From positions 9,378,259-9,442,258 of the forward strand of contig OX442320.1 in NCBI GenBank assembly GCA_949358305.1: a stretch of 64,000 bases of DNA. The letters run 5' to 3'. The DNA comes from Strigamia acuminata (taxonomy: Eukaryota; Arthropoda; Chilopoda; Geophilomorpha; Linotaeniidae). Position 1 is the first letter of the stretch. Each line of letters starts with the position of its first letter. Shown piece by piece: positions 43,023-58,057 of this stretch. Below the pieces are notes generated by a model. That model was not told the origin of the DNA and made no database searches. It saw only the letters and a program-made list of their open reading frames with translations. The translations under genes and the position numbers were made by a program.

Positions 43023-46000
43023 CACCCCTAAGACACTCACCAAGTTACAGCACCTCGCACCTTCTGAAACTTGAGTTACACACTCCCAAACACTGCAACT
43101 TTTTCCGAACATTTCAACTTTTTCCGAACATTTCAACTTTTTCCAAAATCGCAACTTGACTTCAAACACCCATAAAAAGAGAACCATACACAGGAAACTT
43201 CCCAAACTTTTTTTGGCACTTCCTTGACTCACCCCTAAGACACTCACCAAGTTACAGCACCTCGCACCTTCTGAAACTTGAGTTACACACTCCCAAACAC
43301 TGCAACTTTTTCCGAACATTTCAACTTTTTCCGAAATCGCAACCCAACTTCAAACACCCATAAAAAGAGAACCATACACAGGAAACTTCCCAAACTTTTT
43401 TTGGCACTTCCTTGACTCACCCCTAAGACACTCACCAAGTTTCAGCACCTCGCACCTTCTGAAACTTGAGTTACACACTCCCACACACTGCAACTTTTTC
43501 CAAAATCGCAACTTGACTTCAAACACCCATAAAAAGAGAACCATACACAGGAAACTTCCCAAACTTTTTTTGGCACTTCCTTGACTCACCCCTAAGACAC
43601 TCACCAAGTTTCAGCACCTCGCACCTTCTGAAACTTGAGTTACACACTCCCACACACTGCAACTTTTTCCGAACATTTCAACTTTTTCCGAAATCGCAAC
43701 CCAACTTCAAACACCCATAAAAAGAGAACCATACACAGGAAACTTCCCAAACTTTTTTTGGCACTTCCTTGACTCACCCCTAAGACACTCACCAAGTTAC
43801 AGCACCTCGCACCTTCTGAAACTTGAGTTACACACTCCCAAACACTGCAACTTTTTCCGAACATTTCAACTTTTTCCGAACATTTCAACTTTTTCCAAAA
43901 TCGCAACTTGACTTCAAACACCCATAAAAAGAGAACCATACACAGGAAACTTCCCAAACCTTTTTTGGCACTTCCTTGACTCACCCCTAAGACACTCACC
44001 AAGTTTCAGCACCTCGCACCTTCTGAAACTTGAGTTACACACTCCCACACACTGCAACTTTTTCCAAAATCGCAACTTGACTTCAAACACCCATAAAAAG
44101 AGAACCATACACAGGAAACTTCCCAAACTTTTTTTGGCACTTCCTTGACTCACCCCTAAGACACTCACCAAGTTTCAGCACCTCGCACCTTCTGAAACTT
44201 GAGTTACACACTCCCACACACTGCAACTTTTTCCAAAATCGCAACTTGACTTCAAACACCCATAAAAAGAGAACCATACACAGGAAACTTCCCAAACTTT
44301 TTTTGGCACTTCCTTGACTCACCCCTAAGACACTCACCAAGTTACAGCACCTCGCACCTTCTGAAACTTGAGTTACACACTCCCAAACACTGCAACTTTT
44401 TCCGAACATTTCAACTTTTTCCGAACATTTCAACTTTTTCCAAAATCGCAACTTGACTTCAAACACCCATAAAAAGAGAACCATACACAGGAAACTTCCC
44501 AAACTTTTTTTGGCACTTCCTTGACTCACCCCTAAGACACTCACCAAGTTTCAGCACCTCGCACCTTCTGAAACTTGAGTTACACACTCCCACACACTGC
44601 AACTTTTTCCAAAATCGCAACTTGACTTCAAACACCCATAAAAAGAGAACCATACACAGGAAACTTCCCAAACTTTTTTTGGCACTTCCTTGACTCACCC
44701 CTAAGACACTCACCAAGTTACAGCACCTCGCACCTTCTGAAACTTGAGTTACACACTCCCAAACACTGCAACTTTTTCCGAACATTTCAACTTTTTCCGA
44801 ACATTTCAACTTTTTCCAAAATCGCAACTTGACTTCAAACACCCATAAAAAGAGAACCATACACAGGAAACTTCCCAAACTTTTTTTGGCACTTCCTTGA
44901 CTCACCCCTAAGACACTCACCAAGTTTCAGCACCTCGCACCTTCTGAAACTTGAGTTACACACTCCCACACACTGCAACTTTTTCCAAAATCGCAACTTG
45001 ACTTCAAACACCCATAAAAAGAGAACCATACACAGGAAACTTCCCAAACTTTTTTTGGCACTTCCTTGACTCACCCCTAAGACACTCACCAAGTTACAGC
45101 ACCTCGCACCTTCTGAAACTTGAGTTACACACTCCCAAACACTGCAACTTTTTCCGAACATTTCAACTTTTTCCGAACATTTCAACTTTTTCCAAAATCG
45201 CAACTTGACTTCAAACACCCATAAAAAGAGAACCATACACAGGAAACTTCCCAAACTTTTTTTGGCACTTCCTTGACTCACCCCTAAGACACTCACCAAG
45301 TTTCAGCACCTCGCACCTTCTGAAACTTGAGTTACACACTCCCACACACTGCAACTTTTTCCAAAATCGCAACTTGACTTCAAACACCCATAAAAAGAGA
45401 ACCATACACAGGAAACTTCCCAAACTTTTTTTGGCACTTCCTTGACTCACCCCTAAGACACTCACCAAGTTTCAGCACCTCGCACCTTCTGAAACTTGAG
45501 TTACACACTCCCACACACTGCAACTTTTTCCGAACATTTCAACTTTTTCCGAAATCGCAACCCAACTTCAAACACCCATAAAAAGAGAACCATACACAGG
45601 AAACTTCCCAAACTTTTTTTGGCACTTCCTTGACTCACCCCTAAGACACTCACCAAGTTACAGCACCTCGCACCTTCTGAAACTTGAGTTACACACTCCC
45701 AAACACTGCAACTTTTTCCGAACATTTCAACTTTTTCCGAACATTTCAACTTTTTCCAAAATCGCAACTTGACTTCAAACACCCATAAAAAGAGAACCAT
45801 ACACAGGAAACTTCCCAAACTTTTTTTGGCACTTCCTTGACTCACCCCTAAGACACTCACCAAGTTTCAGCACCTCGCACCTTCTGAAACTTGAGTTACA
45901 CACTCCCACACACTGCAACTTTTTCCAAAATCGCAACTTGACTTCAAACACCCATAAAAAGAGAACCATACACAGGAAACTTCCCAAACTTTTTTTGGCA

Positions 46001-49000
46001 CTTCCTTGACTCACCCCTAAGACACTCACCAAGTTTCAGCACCTCGCACCTTCTGAAACTTGAGTTACACACTCCCACACACTGCAACTTTTTCCGAACA
46101 TTTCAACTTTTTCCGAAATCGCAACCCAACTTCAAACACCCATAAAAAGAGAACCATACACAGGAAACTTCCCAAACTTTTTTTGGCACTTCCTTGACTC
46201 ACCCCTAAGACACTCACCAAGTTACAGCACCTCGCACCTTCTGAAACTTGAGTTACACACTCCCAAACACTGCAACTTTTTCCGAACATTTCAACTTTTT
46301 CAGAACATTTCAACTTTTTCCAAAATCGCAACTTGACTTCAAACACCCATAAAAAGAGAACCATACACAGGAAACTTCCCAAACATTTTTTGGCACTTCC
46401 TTGACTCACCCCTAAGACACTCACCAAGTTTCAGCACCTCGCACCTTCTGAAACTTGAGTTACACACTCCCAAATACTGCAACTTTTTCCAAAATCGCAA
46501 CTTGACTTCAAACACCCATAAAAAGAGAACCATACACAGGAAACTTCCCAAACATTTTTTGGCACTTCCTTGACTCACCCCTAAGACACTCACCAAGTTT
46601 CAGCACCTCGCACCTTCTGAAACTTGAGTTACACACTCCCACACACTGCAACTTTTTCCAAAATCGCAACTTGACTTCAAACACCCATAAAAAGAGAACC
46701 ATACACAGGAAACTTCCCAAACTTATTTTGGCACTTCCTTGACTCACCCCTAAGACACTCACCAAGTTACAGCACCTCGCACCTTCTGAAACTTGAGTTA
46801 CACACTCCCAAACACTGCAACTTTTTCCGAACATTTCAACTTTTTCCGAACATTTCAACTTTTTCCAAAATCGCAACTTGACTTCAAACACCCATAAAAA
46901 GAGAACCATACACAGGAAACTTCCCAAACTTTTTTTGGCACTTCCTTGACTCACCCCTAAGACACTCACCAAGTTTCAGCACCTCGCACCTTCTGAAACT
47001 TGAGTTACACACTCCCACACACTGCAACTTTTTCCAAAATCGCAACTTGACTTCAAACACCCATAAAAAGAGAACCATACACAGGAAACTTCCCAAACAT
47101 TTTTTGGCACTTCCTTGACTCACCCCTAAGACACTCACCAAGTTTCAGCACCTCGCACCTTCTGAAACTTGAGTTACACACTCCCAAATACTGCAACTTT
47201 TTCCAAAATCGCAACTTGACTTCAAACACCCATAAAAAGAGAACCATACACAGGAAACTTCCCAAACATTTTTTGGCACTTCCTTGACTCACCCCTAAGA
47301 CACTCACCAAGTTTCAGCACCTCGCACCTTCTGAAACTTGAGTTACACACTCCCACACACTGCAACTTTTTCCAAAATCGCAACTTGACTTCAAACACCC
47401 ATAAAAAGAGAACCATACACAGGAAACTTCCCAAACTTTTTTTGGCACTTCCTTGACTCACCCCTAAGACACTCACCAAGTTTCAGCACCTCGCACCTTC
47501 TGAAACTTGAGTTACACACTCCCAAATACTGCAACTTTTTCCAAAATCGCAACTTGACTTCAAACACCCATAAAAAGAGAACCATACACAGGAAACTTCC
47601 CAAACTTTTTTTGGCACTTCCTTGACTCACCCCTAAGACACTCACCAAGTTTCAGCACCTCGCACCTTCTGAAACTTGAGTTACACACTCCCACACACTG
47701 CAACTTTTTCCAAAATCGCAACTTGACTTCAAACACCCATAAAAAGAGAACCATACACAGGAAACTTCCCAAACTTTTTTTGGCACTTCCTTGACTCACC
47801 CCTAAGACACTCACCAAGTTTCAGCACCTCGCACCTTCTGAAACTTGAGTTACACACTCCCACACACTGCAACTTTTTCCAAAATCGCAACTTGACTTCA
47901 AACACCCATAAAAAGAGAACCATACACAGGAAACTTCCCAAACATTTTTTGGCACTTCCTTGACTCACCCCTAAGACACTCACCAAGTTTCAGCACCTCG
48001 CACCTTCTGAAACTTGAGTTACACACTCCCAAATACTGCAACTTTTTCCAAAATCGCAACTTGACTTCAAACACCCATAAAAAGAGAACCATACACAGGA
48101 AACTTCCCAAACATTTTTTGGCACTTCCTTGACTCACCCCTAAGACACTCACCAAGTTTCAGCACCTCGCACCTTCTGAAACTTGAGTTACACACTCCCA
48201 AATACTGCAACTTTTTCCAAAATCGCAACTTGACTTCAAACACCCATAAAAAGAGAACCATACACAGGAAACTTCCCAAACTTTTTTTGGCACTTCCTTG
48301 ACTCACCCCTAAGACACTCACCAAGTTTCAGCACCTCGCACCTTCTGAAACTTGAGTTACACACTCCCACACACTGCAACTTTTTCCAAAATCGCAACTT
48401 GACTTCAAACACCCATAAAAAGAGAACCATACACAGGAAACTTCCCAAACTTTTTTTGGCACTTCCTTGACTCACCCCTAAGACACTCACCAAGTTACAG
48501 CACCTCGCACCTTCTGAAACTTGAGTTACACACTCCCAAACACTGCAACTTTTTCCGAACATTTCAACTTTTTCCGAACATTTCAACTTTTTCCAAAATC
48601 GCAACTTGACTTCAAACACCCATAAAAAGAGAACCATACACAGGAAACTTCCCAAACTTTTTTTGGCACTTCCTTGACTCACCCCTAAGACACTCACCAA
48701 GTTTCAGCACCTCGCACCTTCTGAAACTTGAGTTACACACTCCCACACACTGCAACTTTTTCCAAAATCGCAACTTGACTTCAAACACCCATAAAAAGAG
48801 AACCATACACAGGAAACTTCCCAAACTTTTTTTGGCACTTCCTTGACTCACCCCTAAGACACTCACCAAGTTTCAGCACCTCGCACCTTCTGAAACTTGA
48901 GTTACACACTCCCACACACTGCAACTTTTTCCAAAATCGCAACTTGACTTCAAACACCCATAAAAAGAGAACCATACACAGGAAACTTCCCAAACATTTT

Positions 49001-50047
49001 TTGGCACTTCCTTGACTCACCCCTAAAACACTCACCAAGTTTCAGCACCTCGCACCTTCTGAAACTTGAGTTACACACTCCCAAATACTGCAACTTTTTC
49101 CAAAATCGCAACTTGACTTCAAACACCCATAAAAAGAGAACCATACACAGGAAACTTCCCAAACTTTTTTTGGCACTTCCTTGACTCACCCCTAAGACAC
49201 TCACCAAGTTACAGCACCTCGCACCTTCTGAAACTTGAGTTACACACTCCCAAACACTGCAACTTTTTCCAAAATCGCAACTTGACTTCAAACACCCATA
49301 AAAAGAGAACCATACACAGGAAACTTCCCAAACTTTTTTTGGCACTTCCTTGACTCACCCCTAAGACACTCACCAAGTTTCAGCACCTCGCACCTTCTGA
49401 TACTGGAGTAACACACTCCCAAACCCTGCAACTTTTTCCGAACATTTCAACTTTTTCCGAACATTTCAACTTTTTCCGAACATTTCAACTTTTTCCGAAC
49501 ATTTCAACTTTTTCCGAACATTTCAACTTTTTCCGAACATTTCAACTTTTTCCGAAATCGCACCCGACTTGAAACACCCATAAAAAGAGAACCATACACA
49601 GGAAACTTCCCAAACTTTTTTTGGCACTTCCTTGACTCACCCCTAAGACACTCACCAAGTTACAGCACCTCGCACCTTCTGATACTTGAGTTACACACTC
49701 CCAAACACTGCAACTTTTTCCAAAATCGCAACCCGACTTAAAACACCCATAAAAAGAGAACCATACACAGGAAACTTCCCAAACTTTTTTTGGCACTTCC
49801 TTGACTCACCCCTAAGACACTCACCAAGTTACAGCACCTCGCACCTTCTGAAACTTGAGTTACACACTCCCAAACACTGCAACTTTTTCCAAAATCGCAA
49901 CTTGACTTCAAACACCCATAAAAAGAGAACCATACACAGGAAACTTCCCAAACTTTTTTTGGCACTTCCTTGACTCACCCCTAAGACACTCACCAAGTTT
50001 CAGCACCTCGCACCTTCTGATACTGGAGTAACACACTCCCAAACCCT

Positions 50048-50193
50048 GCAACTTTTTCCGAACATTTCAACTTTTTCCGAACATTTCAACTTTTTCCGAA
50101 CATTTCAACTTTTTCCGAACATTTCAACTTTTTCCGAACATTTCAACTTTTTCCGAACATTTCAACTTTTTCCGAACATTTCAACTTTTTCCG
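50048..50193 (+). repeat. Expanded run of the 19-bp satellite sub-repeat
   Basis: Seven to eight uninterrupted copies of CAACTTTTTCCGAACATTT inside one satellite unit; similar long runs lie at 49430-49550, 50350-50510, 50670-50810, 54810-54930, 55090-55210, 57290-57430 and 57590-57730. Long runs occur in type B units (ACCCTGCAAC before, GCACCCGACTTG after). Type A units carry none to three. Confidence 0.9.
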
Positions 50194-51138
50194 AAATCGC
50201 ACCCGACTTGAAACACCCATAAAAAGAGAACCATACACAGGAAACTTCCCAAACTTTTTTTGGCACTTCCTTGACTCACCCCTAAGACACTCACCAAGTT
50301 TCAGCACCTCGCACCTTCTGATACTGGAGTAACACACTCCCAAACCCTGCAACTTTTTCCGAACATTTCAACTTTTTCCGAACATTTCAACTTTTTCCGA
50401 ACATTTCAACTTTTTCCGAACATTTCAACTTTTTCCGAACATTTCAACTTTTTCCGAACATTTCAACTTTTTCCGAACATTTCAACTTTTTCCGAACATT
50501 TCAACTTTTTCCGAAATCGCACCCGACTTGAAACACCCATAAAAAGAGAACCATACACAGGAAACTTCCCAAACTTTTTTTGGCACTTCCTTGACTCACC
50601 CCTAAGACACTCACCAAGTTTCAGCACCTCGCACCTTCTGATACTGGAGTAACACACTCCCAAACCCTGCAACTTTTTCCGAACATTTCAACTTTTTCCG
50701 AACATTTCAACTTTTTCCGAACATTTCAACTTTTTCCGAACATTTCAACTTTTTCCGAACATTTCAACTTTTTCCGAACATTTCAACTTTTTCCGAACAT
50801 TTCAACTTTTTCCGAAATCGCACCCGACTTGAAACACCCATAAAAAGAGAACCATACACAGGAAACTTCCCAAACTTTTTTTGGCACTTCCTTGACTCAC
50901 CCCTAAGACACTCACCAAGTTACAGCACCTCGCACCTTCTGATACTTGAGTTACACACTCCCAAACACTGCAACTTTTTCCAAAATCGCAACCCGACTTA
51001 AAACACCCATAAAAAGAGAACCATACACAGGAAACTTCCCAAACTTTTTTTGGCACTTCCTTGACTCACCCCTAAGACACTCACCAAGTTTCAGCACCTC
51101 GCACCTTCTGAAACTTGAGTTACACACTCCCAAACACT

Positions 51139-52000
51139 AGCTGCATTCAAAAATTAAAATACTTGTGTTTTAACAATTGTAGTTTACGTGTATTTTAAGT
51201 TTAAATTTTGAGTGTGAGAATTTTAACTCTATTTTATAAAATTGACAACATTTGAAAGCTTTAACATACATGTTTGATCACCTGATATGTAATAAATTCA
51301 CAAAACGTAGCATATAATACTCTCCAAGTGATTAGAAAGTAGTATGCATTGTTGGAATGTTATTATTTTTACTAAGATTTAAAATTTTTATGCCTTGCTA
51401 GTAGAAGAGAGGAAGAAATTTTAAAAGAGTATGACCAACTGCCACCAGAGGTCATTGACAGCATCAATTCAAAGATGGAGTGATTGGACAAGAAAGAAGA
51501 AATAATTAATAAGGCATCTAAGTAATATTTATATCAATCTTAGTTAGAAAAATACCAAAATTTATGGTTTGAATAAGAATAATGAAAAATTAAAAAAACA
51601 ATGTAAAAACATGTTCACATGTGAGATAATTATTTTCATGAAAATTCTTCAGAAATTGAAATTCAAAATTTTTGTATTTATGTTTTAAGAGTGTGTAGCA
51701 CAAAAATTTAAAATACAACAGGAAGTGATGTGATAAGTTGTGAAGTGATGTCATATAACTACAGATAACATTTTAATTTGTGAGTGCTTGAATTTTAACT
51801 GAATTTTGCTTCAATTTTCATAAAACTTTGTATAGAAATGTAATGCATTACTAAACTTAAAATTGAAGTAAAATAGAGTTTTGTGAAATTGTATTTTAGT
51901 TTGTATTTTAACCAATTTTAGTTTTATAGACAGGAAATGATGTCATTTTTGTTTTAAAATGGAACTAAAACACAAAATGTTTTAATTTTTGAATGCAGCT
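51139..52000. mobile_element. 862-bp TIR element in the satellite, copy 1
   Basis: Ends AGCTGCATTCAAAAATTAAA and its inverse complement, flanked by ACT (51136-51138, 52001-52003), again at AACACT|GCAAC. The interior is AT-rich and contains one exon-like coding remnant (51402-51521). I saw no difference from the copy at 58058-58919. No complete transposase is present. Confidence 0.92.
51402..51521 (+). pseudogene. Exon-like coding remnant inside the 862-bp element
   Basis: Bounded by a GCTAG acceptor and an AA|GTAATA donor. One frame reads EEEILKEYDQLPPEVIDSIN, then a TGA, then DKKEEIINKASK. The charged, helix-like composition in an otherwise AT-rich element suggests a captured or leftover exon, possibly of the parent transposon. 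No family was identified. Confidence 0.4.
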
Positions 52001-55000
52001 ACTGCAACTTTTTCCGAACATTTCAACTTTTTCCGAACATTTCAACTTTTTCCAAAATCGCAACTTGACTTCAAACACCCATAAAAAGAGAACCATACAC
52101 AGGAAACTTCCCAAACTTCTTTTGGCACTTCCTTGACTCACCCCTAAGACACTCACCAAGTTACAGCACCTCGCACCTTCTGAAACTTGAGTTACACACT
52201 CCCAAACACTGCAACTTTTTCCAAAATCGTAACTTGACTTCAAACACCCATAAAAAGAGAACCATACACAGGAAACTTCCCAAACTTTTTTTGGCACTTC
52301 CTTGACTCACCCCTAAGACACTCACCAAGTTACAGCACCTCGCACCTTCTGAAACTTGAGTTACACACTCCCAAACACTGCAACTTTTTCCAAAATCGCA
52401 ACTTGACTTCAAACACCCATAAAAAGAGAACCATACACAGGAAACTTCCCAAACTTTTTTTGGCACTTCCTTGACTCACCCCTAAGACACTCACCAAGTT
52501 ACAGCACCTCGCACCTTCTGAAACTTGAGTTACACACTCCCAAACACTGCAACTTTTTCCAAAATCGCAACTTGACTTCAAACACCCATAAAAAGAGAAC
52601 CATACACAGGAAACTTCCCAAACTTTTTTTGGCACTTCCTTGACTCACCCCTAAGACACTCACCAAGTTACAGCACCTCGCACCTTCTGAAACTTGAGTT
52701 ACACACTCCCAAACACTGCAACTTTTTCCGAACATTTCAACTTTTTCCGAAATCGCAAGCCGACTTCAAACACCCATAAAAAGAGAACCATACACAGGAA
52801 ACTTCCCAAACTTTTTTTGGCACTTCCTTGACTCACCCCTAAAACACTCACCAAGTTACAGCACCTCGCACCTTCTGAAACTTGAGTTACACACTCCCAA
52901 ACACTGCAACTTTTTCCAAAATCGCAACTTGACTTCAAACACCCATAAAAAGAGAACCATACACAGGAAACTTCCCAAACTTTTTTTGGCACTTCCTTGA
53001 CTCACCCCTAAGACACTCACCAAGTTTCAGCACCTCGCACCTTCTGATACTGGAGTAACACACTCCCAAACCCTGCAACTTTTTCCGAACATTTCAACTT
53101 TTTCCGAACATTTCAACTTTTTCCGAACATTTCAACTTTTTCCGAACATTTCAACTTTTTCCGAACATTTCAACTTTTTCCGAAATCGCACCCGACTTGA
53201 AACACCCATAAAAAGAGAACCATACACAGGAAACTTCCCAAACTTTTTTTGGCACTTCCTTGACTCACCCCTAAGACACTCACCAAGTTACAGCACCTCG
53301 CACCTTCTGAAACTTGAGTTACACACTCCCAAACACTGCAACTTTTTCCAAAATCGCAACTTGACTTCAAACACCCATAAAAAGAGAACCATACACAGGA
53401 AACTTCCCAAACTTTTTTTGGCACTTCCTTGACTCACCCCTAAGACACTCACCAAGTTACAGCACCTCGCACCTTCTGAAACTTGAGTTACACACTCCCA
53501 AACACTGCAACTTTTTCCAAAATCGCAATTTGACTTCAAACACCCATAAAAAGAGAACCATACACAGGAAACTTCCCAAACTTTTTTTGGCACTTCCTTG
53601 ACTCACCCCTAAGACACTCACCAAGTTACAGCACCTCGCACCTTCTGAAACTTGAGTTACACACTCCCAAACACTGCAACTTTTTCCGAACATTTCAACT
53701 TTTTCCGAAATCGCAAGCCGACTTCAAACACCCATAAAAAGAGAACCATACACAGGAAACTTCCCAAACTTTTTTTGGCACTTCCTTGACTCACCCCTAA
53801 AACACTCACCAAGTTACAGCACCTCGCACCTTCTGAAACTTGAGTTACACACTCCCAAACACTGCAACTTTTTCCAAAATCGCAACTTGACTTCAAACAC
53901 TCATAAAAAGAGAACCATACACAGGAAACTTCCCAAACTTTTTTTGGCACTTCCTTGACTCACCCCTAAGACACTCACCAAGTTTCAGCACCTCGCACCT
54001 TCTGATACTGGAGTAACACACTCCCAAACCCTGCAACTTTTTCCGAACATTTCAACTTTTTCCGAACATTTCAACTTTTTCCGAACATTTCAACTTTTTC
54101 CGAACATTTCAACTTTTTCCGAACATTTCAACTTTTTCCGAAATCGCACCCGACTTGAAACACCCATAAAAAGAGAACCATACACAGGAAACTTCCCAAA
54201 CTTTTTTTGGCACTTCCTTGACTCACCCCTAAGACACTCACCAAGTTACAGCACCTCGCACCTTCTGAAACTTGAGTTACACACTCCCAAACACTGCAAC
54301 TTTTTCCAAAATCGCAACTTGACTTCAAACACCCATAAAAAGAGAACCATACACAGGAAACTTCCCAAACTTTTTTTGGCACTTCCTTGACTCACCCCTA
54401 AGACACTCACCAAGTTACAGCACCTCGCACCTTCTGAAACTTGAGTTACACACTCCCAAACACTGCAACTTTTTCCAAAATCGCAACTTGACTTCAAACA
54501 CCCATAAAAAGAGAACCATACGTACACAGGAAACTTCCCAAACTTTTTTTGGCACTTCCTTGACTCACCCCTAAGACACTCACCAAGTTACAGCACCTCG
54601 CACCTTCTGAAACTTGAGTTACACACTCCCAAACACTGCAACTTTTTCCAAAATCGCAACTTGACTTCAAACACCCATAAAAAGAGAACCATACACAGGA
54701 AACTTCCCAAACTTTTTTTGGCACTTCCTTGACTCACCCCTAAGACACTCACCAAGTTTCAGCACCTCGCACCTTCTGATACTGGAGTAACAAACTCCCA
54801 AACCCTGCAACTTTTTCCGAACATTTCAACTTTTTCCGAACATTTCAACTTTTTCCGAACATTTCAACTTTTTCCGAACATTTCAACTTTTTCCGAACAT
54901 TTCAACTTTTTCCGAACATTTCAACTTTTTCCGAAATCGCACCCGACTTGAAACACCCATAAAAAGAGAACCATACACAGGAAACTTCCCAAACTTTTTT

Positions 55001-58000
55001 TGGCACTTCCTTGACTCACCCCTAAGACACTCACCAAGTTACAGCACCTCGCACCTTCTGAAACTGGAGTAACACACTCCCAAACCCTGCAACTTTTTCC
55101 GAACATTTCAACTTTTTCCGAACATTTCAACTTTTTCCGAACATTTCAACTTTTTCCGAACATTTCAACTTTTTCCGAACATTTCAACTTTTTCCGAACA
55201 TTTCAACTTTTTCCGAAATCGCACCCGACTTGAAACACCCATAAAAAGAGAACCATACACAGGAAACTTCCCAAACTTTTTTTGGCACTTCCTTGACTCA
55301 CCCCTAAGACACTCACCAAGTTACAGCACCTCGCACCTTCTGATACTGGAGTAACACACTCCCAAACCCTGCAACTTTTTCCGAACATTTCAACTTTTTC
55401 CGAACATTTCAACTTTTTCCGAACATTTCAACTTTTTCCGAACATTTCAACTTTTTCCGAACATTTCAACTTTTTCCGAACATTTCAACTTTTTCCGAAA
55501 TCGCACCCGACTTGAAACACCCATAAAAAGAGAACCATACACAGGAAACTCCCCAAACTTTTTTTGGCACTTCCTTGACTCACCCCTAAGACACTCACCA
55601 AGTTACAGCACCTCGCACCTTCTGAAACTTAAGTTACACACTCCCAAACACTGCAACTTTTTCCAAAATCGCAACTTGACTTCAAACACCCATAAAAAGA
55701 GAACCATACACAGGAAACTTCCCAAACTTTTTTTGGCACTTCCTTGACTCACCCCTAAGACACTCACCAAGTTTCAGCACCTCGCACCTTCTGATACTGG
55801 AGTAACACACTCCCAAACCCTGCAACTTTTTCCGAACATTTCAACTTTTTCCGAACATTTCAACTTTTTCCGAACATTTCAACTTTTTCCGAACATTTCA
55901 ACTTTTTCCGAAATCGCACCCGACTTGAAACACCCATAAAAAGAAAACCATACACAGGAAACTTCCCAAACTTTTTTTGGCACTTCCTTGACTCACCCCT
56001 AAGACACTCACCAAGTTACAGCACCTCGCACCTTCTGAAACTTAAGTTACACACTCCCAAACACTGCAACTTTTTCCAAAATCGCAACTTGACTTCAAAC
56101 ACCCATAAAAAGAGAACCATACACAGGAAACTTCCCAAACTTTTTTTGGCACTTCCTTGACTCACCCCTAAGACACTCACCAAGTTACAGCACCTCGCAC
56201 CTTCTGAAACTTGAGTTACACACTCCCAAACACTGCAACTTTTTCCGAACATTTCAACTTTTTCCGAAATCGCAAGCCGACTTCAAACACCCATAAAAAG
56301 AGAACCATACACAGGAAACTTCCCAAACTTTTTTTGGCACTTCCTTGACTCACCCCTAAGACACTCACCAAGTTACAGCACCTCGCACCTTCTGAAACTT
56401 GAGTTACACACTCCCAAACACTGCAACTTTTTCCAAAATCGCAACTTGACTTCAAACACCCATAAAAAGAGAACCATACACAGGAAACTTCCCAAACTTT
56501 TTTTGGCACTTCCTTGACTCACCCCTAAGACACTCACCAAGTTTCAGCACCTCGCACCTTCTGAAACTTGAGTTACACACTCCCAAACACTGCAACATTT
56601 TCCAAAATCGCAACTTGACTTCAAACACCCATAAAAAGAGAACCATACACAGGAAACTTCCCAAACTTTTTTTGGCACTTCCTTGACTCACCCCTAAGAC
56701 ACTCACCAAGTTACAGCACCTCGCACCTTCTGAAACTTGAGTTACACACTCCCAAACACTGCAACTTTTTCCAAAATCGCAACTTGACTTCAAACACCCA
56801 TAAAAAGAGAACCATACACAGGAAACTTCCCAAACTTTTTTTGGCACTTCCTTGACTCACCCCTAAGACACTCACCAAGTTACAGCACCTCGCACCTTCT
56901 GAAACTTGAGTTACACACTCCCAAACACTGCAACTTTTTCCGAACATTTCAACTTTTTCCGAAATCGCAAGCCGACTTCAAACACCCATAAAAAGAGAAC
57001 CATACACAGGAAACTTCCCAAACTTTTTTTGGCACTTCCTTGACTCACCCCTAAGACACTCACCAAGTTACAGCACCTCGCACCTTCTGAAACTTGAGTT
57101 ACACACTCCCAAACACTGCAACTTTTTCCAAAATCGCAACTTGACTTCAAACACCCATAAAAAGAGAACCATACACAGGAAACTTCCCAAACTTTTTTTG
57201 GCACTTCCTTGACTCACCCCTAAGACACTCACCAAGTTTCAGCACCTCGCACCTTCTGATACTGGAGTAACACACTCCCAAACCCTGCAACTTTTTCCGA
57301 ACATTTCAACTTTTTCCGAACATTTCAACTTTTTCCGAACATTTCAACTTTTTCCGAACATTTCAACTTTTTCCGAACATTTCAACTTTTTCCGAACATT
57401 TCAACTTTTTCCGAACATTTCAACTTTTTCCGAAATCGCACCCGACTTGAAACACCCATAAAAAGAGAACCATACACAGGAAACTTCCCAAACTTTTTTT
57501 GGCACTTCCTTGACTCACCCCTAAGACACTCACCAAGTTTCAGCACCTCGCACCTTCTGATACTGGAGTAACACACTCCCAAACCCTGCAACTTTTTCCG
57601 AACATTTCAACTTTTTCCGAACATTTCAACTTTTTCCGAACATTTCAACTTTTTCCGAACATTTCAACTTTTTCCGAACATTTCAACTTTTTCCGAACAT
57701 TTCAACTTTTTCCGAACATTTCAACTTTTTCCGAAATCGCACCCGACTTGAAACACCCATAAAAAGAGAACCATACACAGGAAACTTCCCAAACTTTTTT
57801 TGGCACTTCCTTGACTCACCCCTAAGACACTCACCAAGTTACAGCACCTCGCACCTTCTGATACTTGAGTTACACACTCCCAAACACTGCAACTTTTTCC
57901 AAAATCGCAACCCGACTTAAAACACCCATAAAAAGAGAACCATACACAGGAAACTTCCCAAACTTTTTTTGGCACTTCCTTGACTCACCCCTAAGACACT

Positions 58001-58057
58001 CACCAAGTTTCAGCACCTCGCACCTTCTGAAACTTGAGTTACACACTCCCAAACACT

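Noticed and set aside
38158-43030. Target-site duplication for the gypsy element
   Set aside because: The left flank (CTTGACTTC) and right flank (CACCCCTAAG) share no direct repeat, so I do not claim one.
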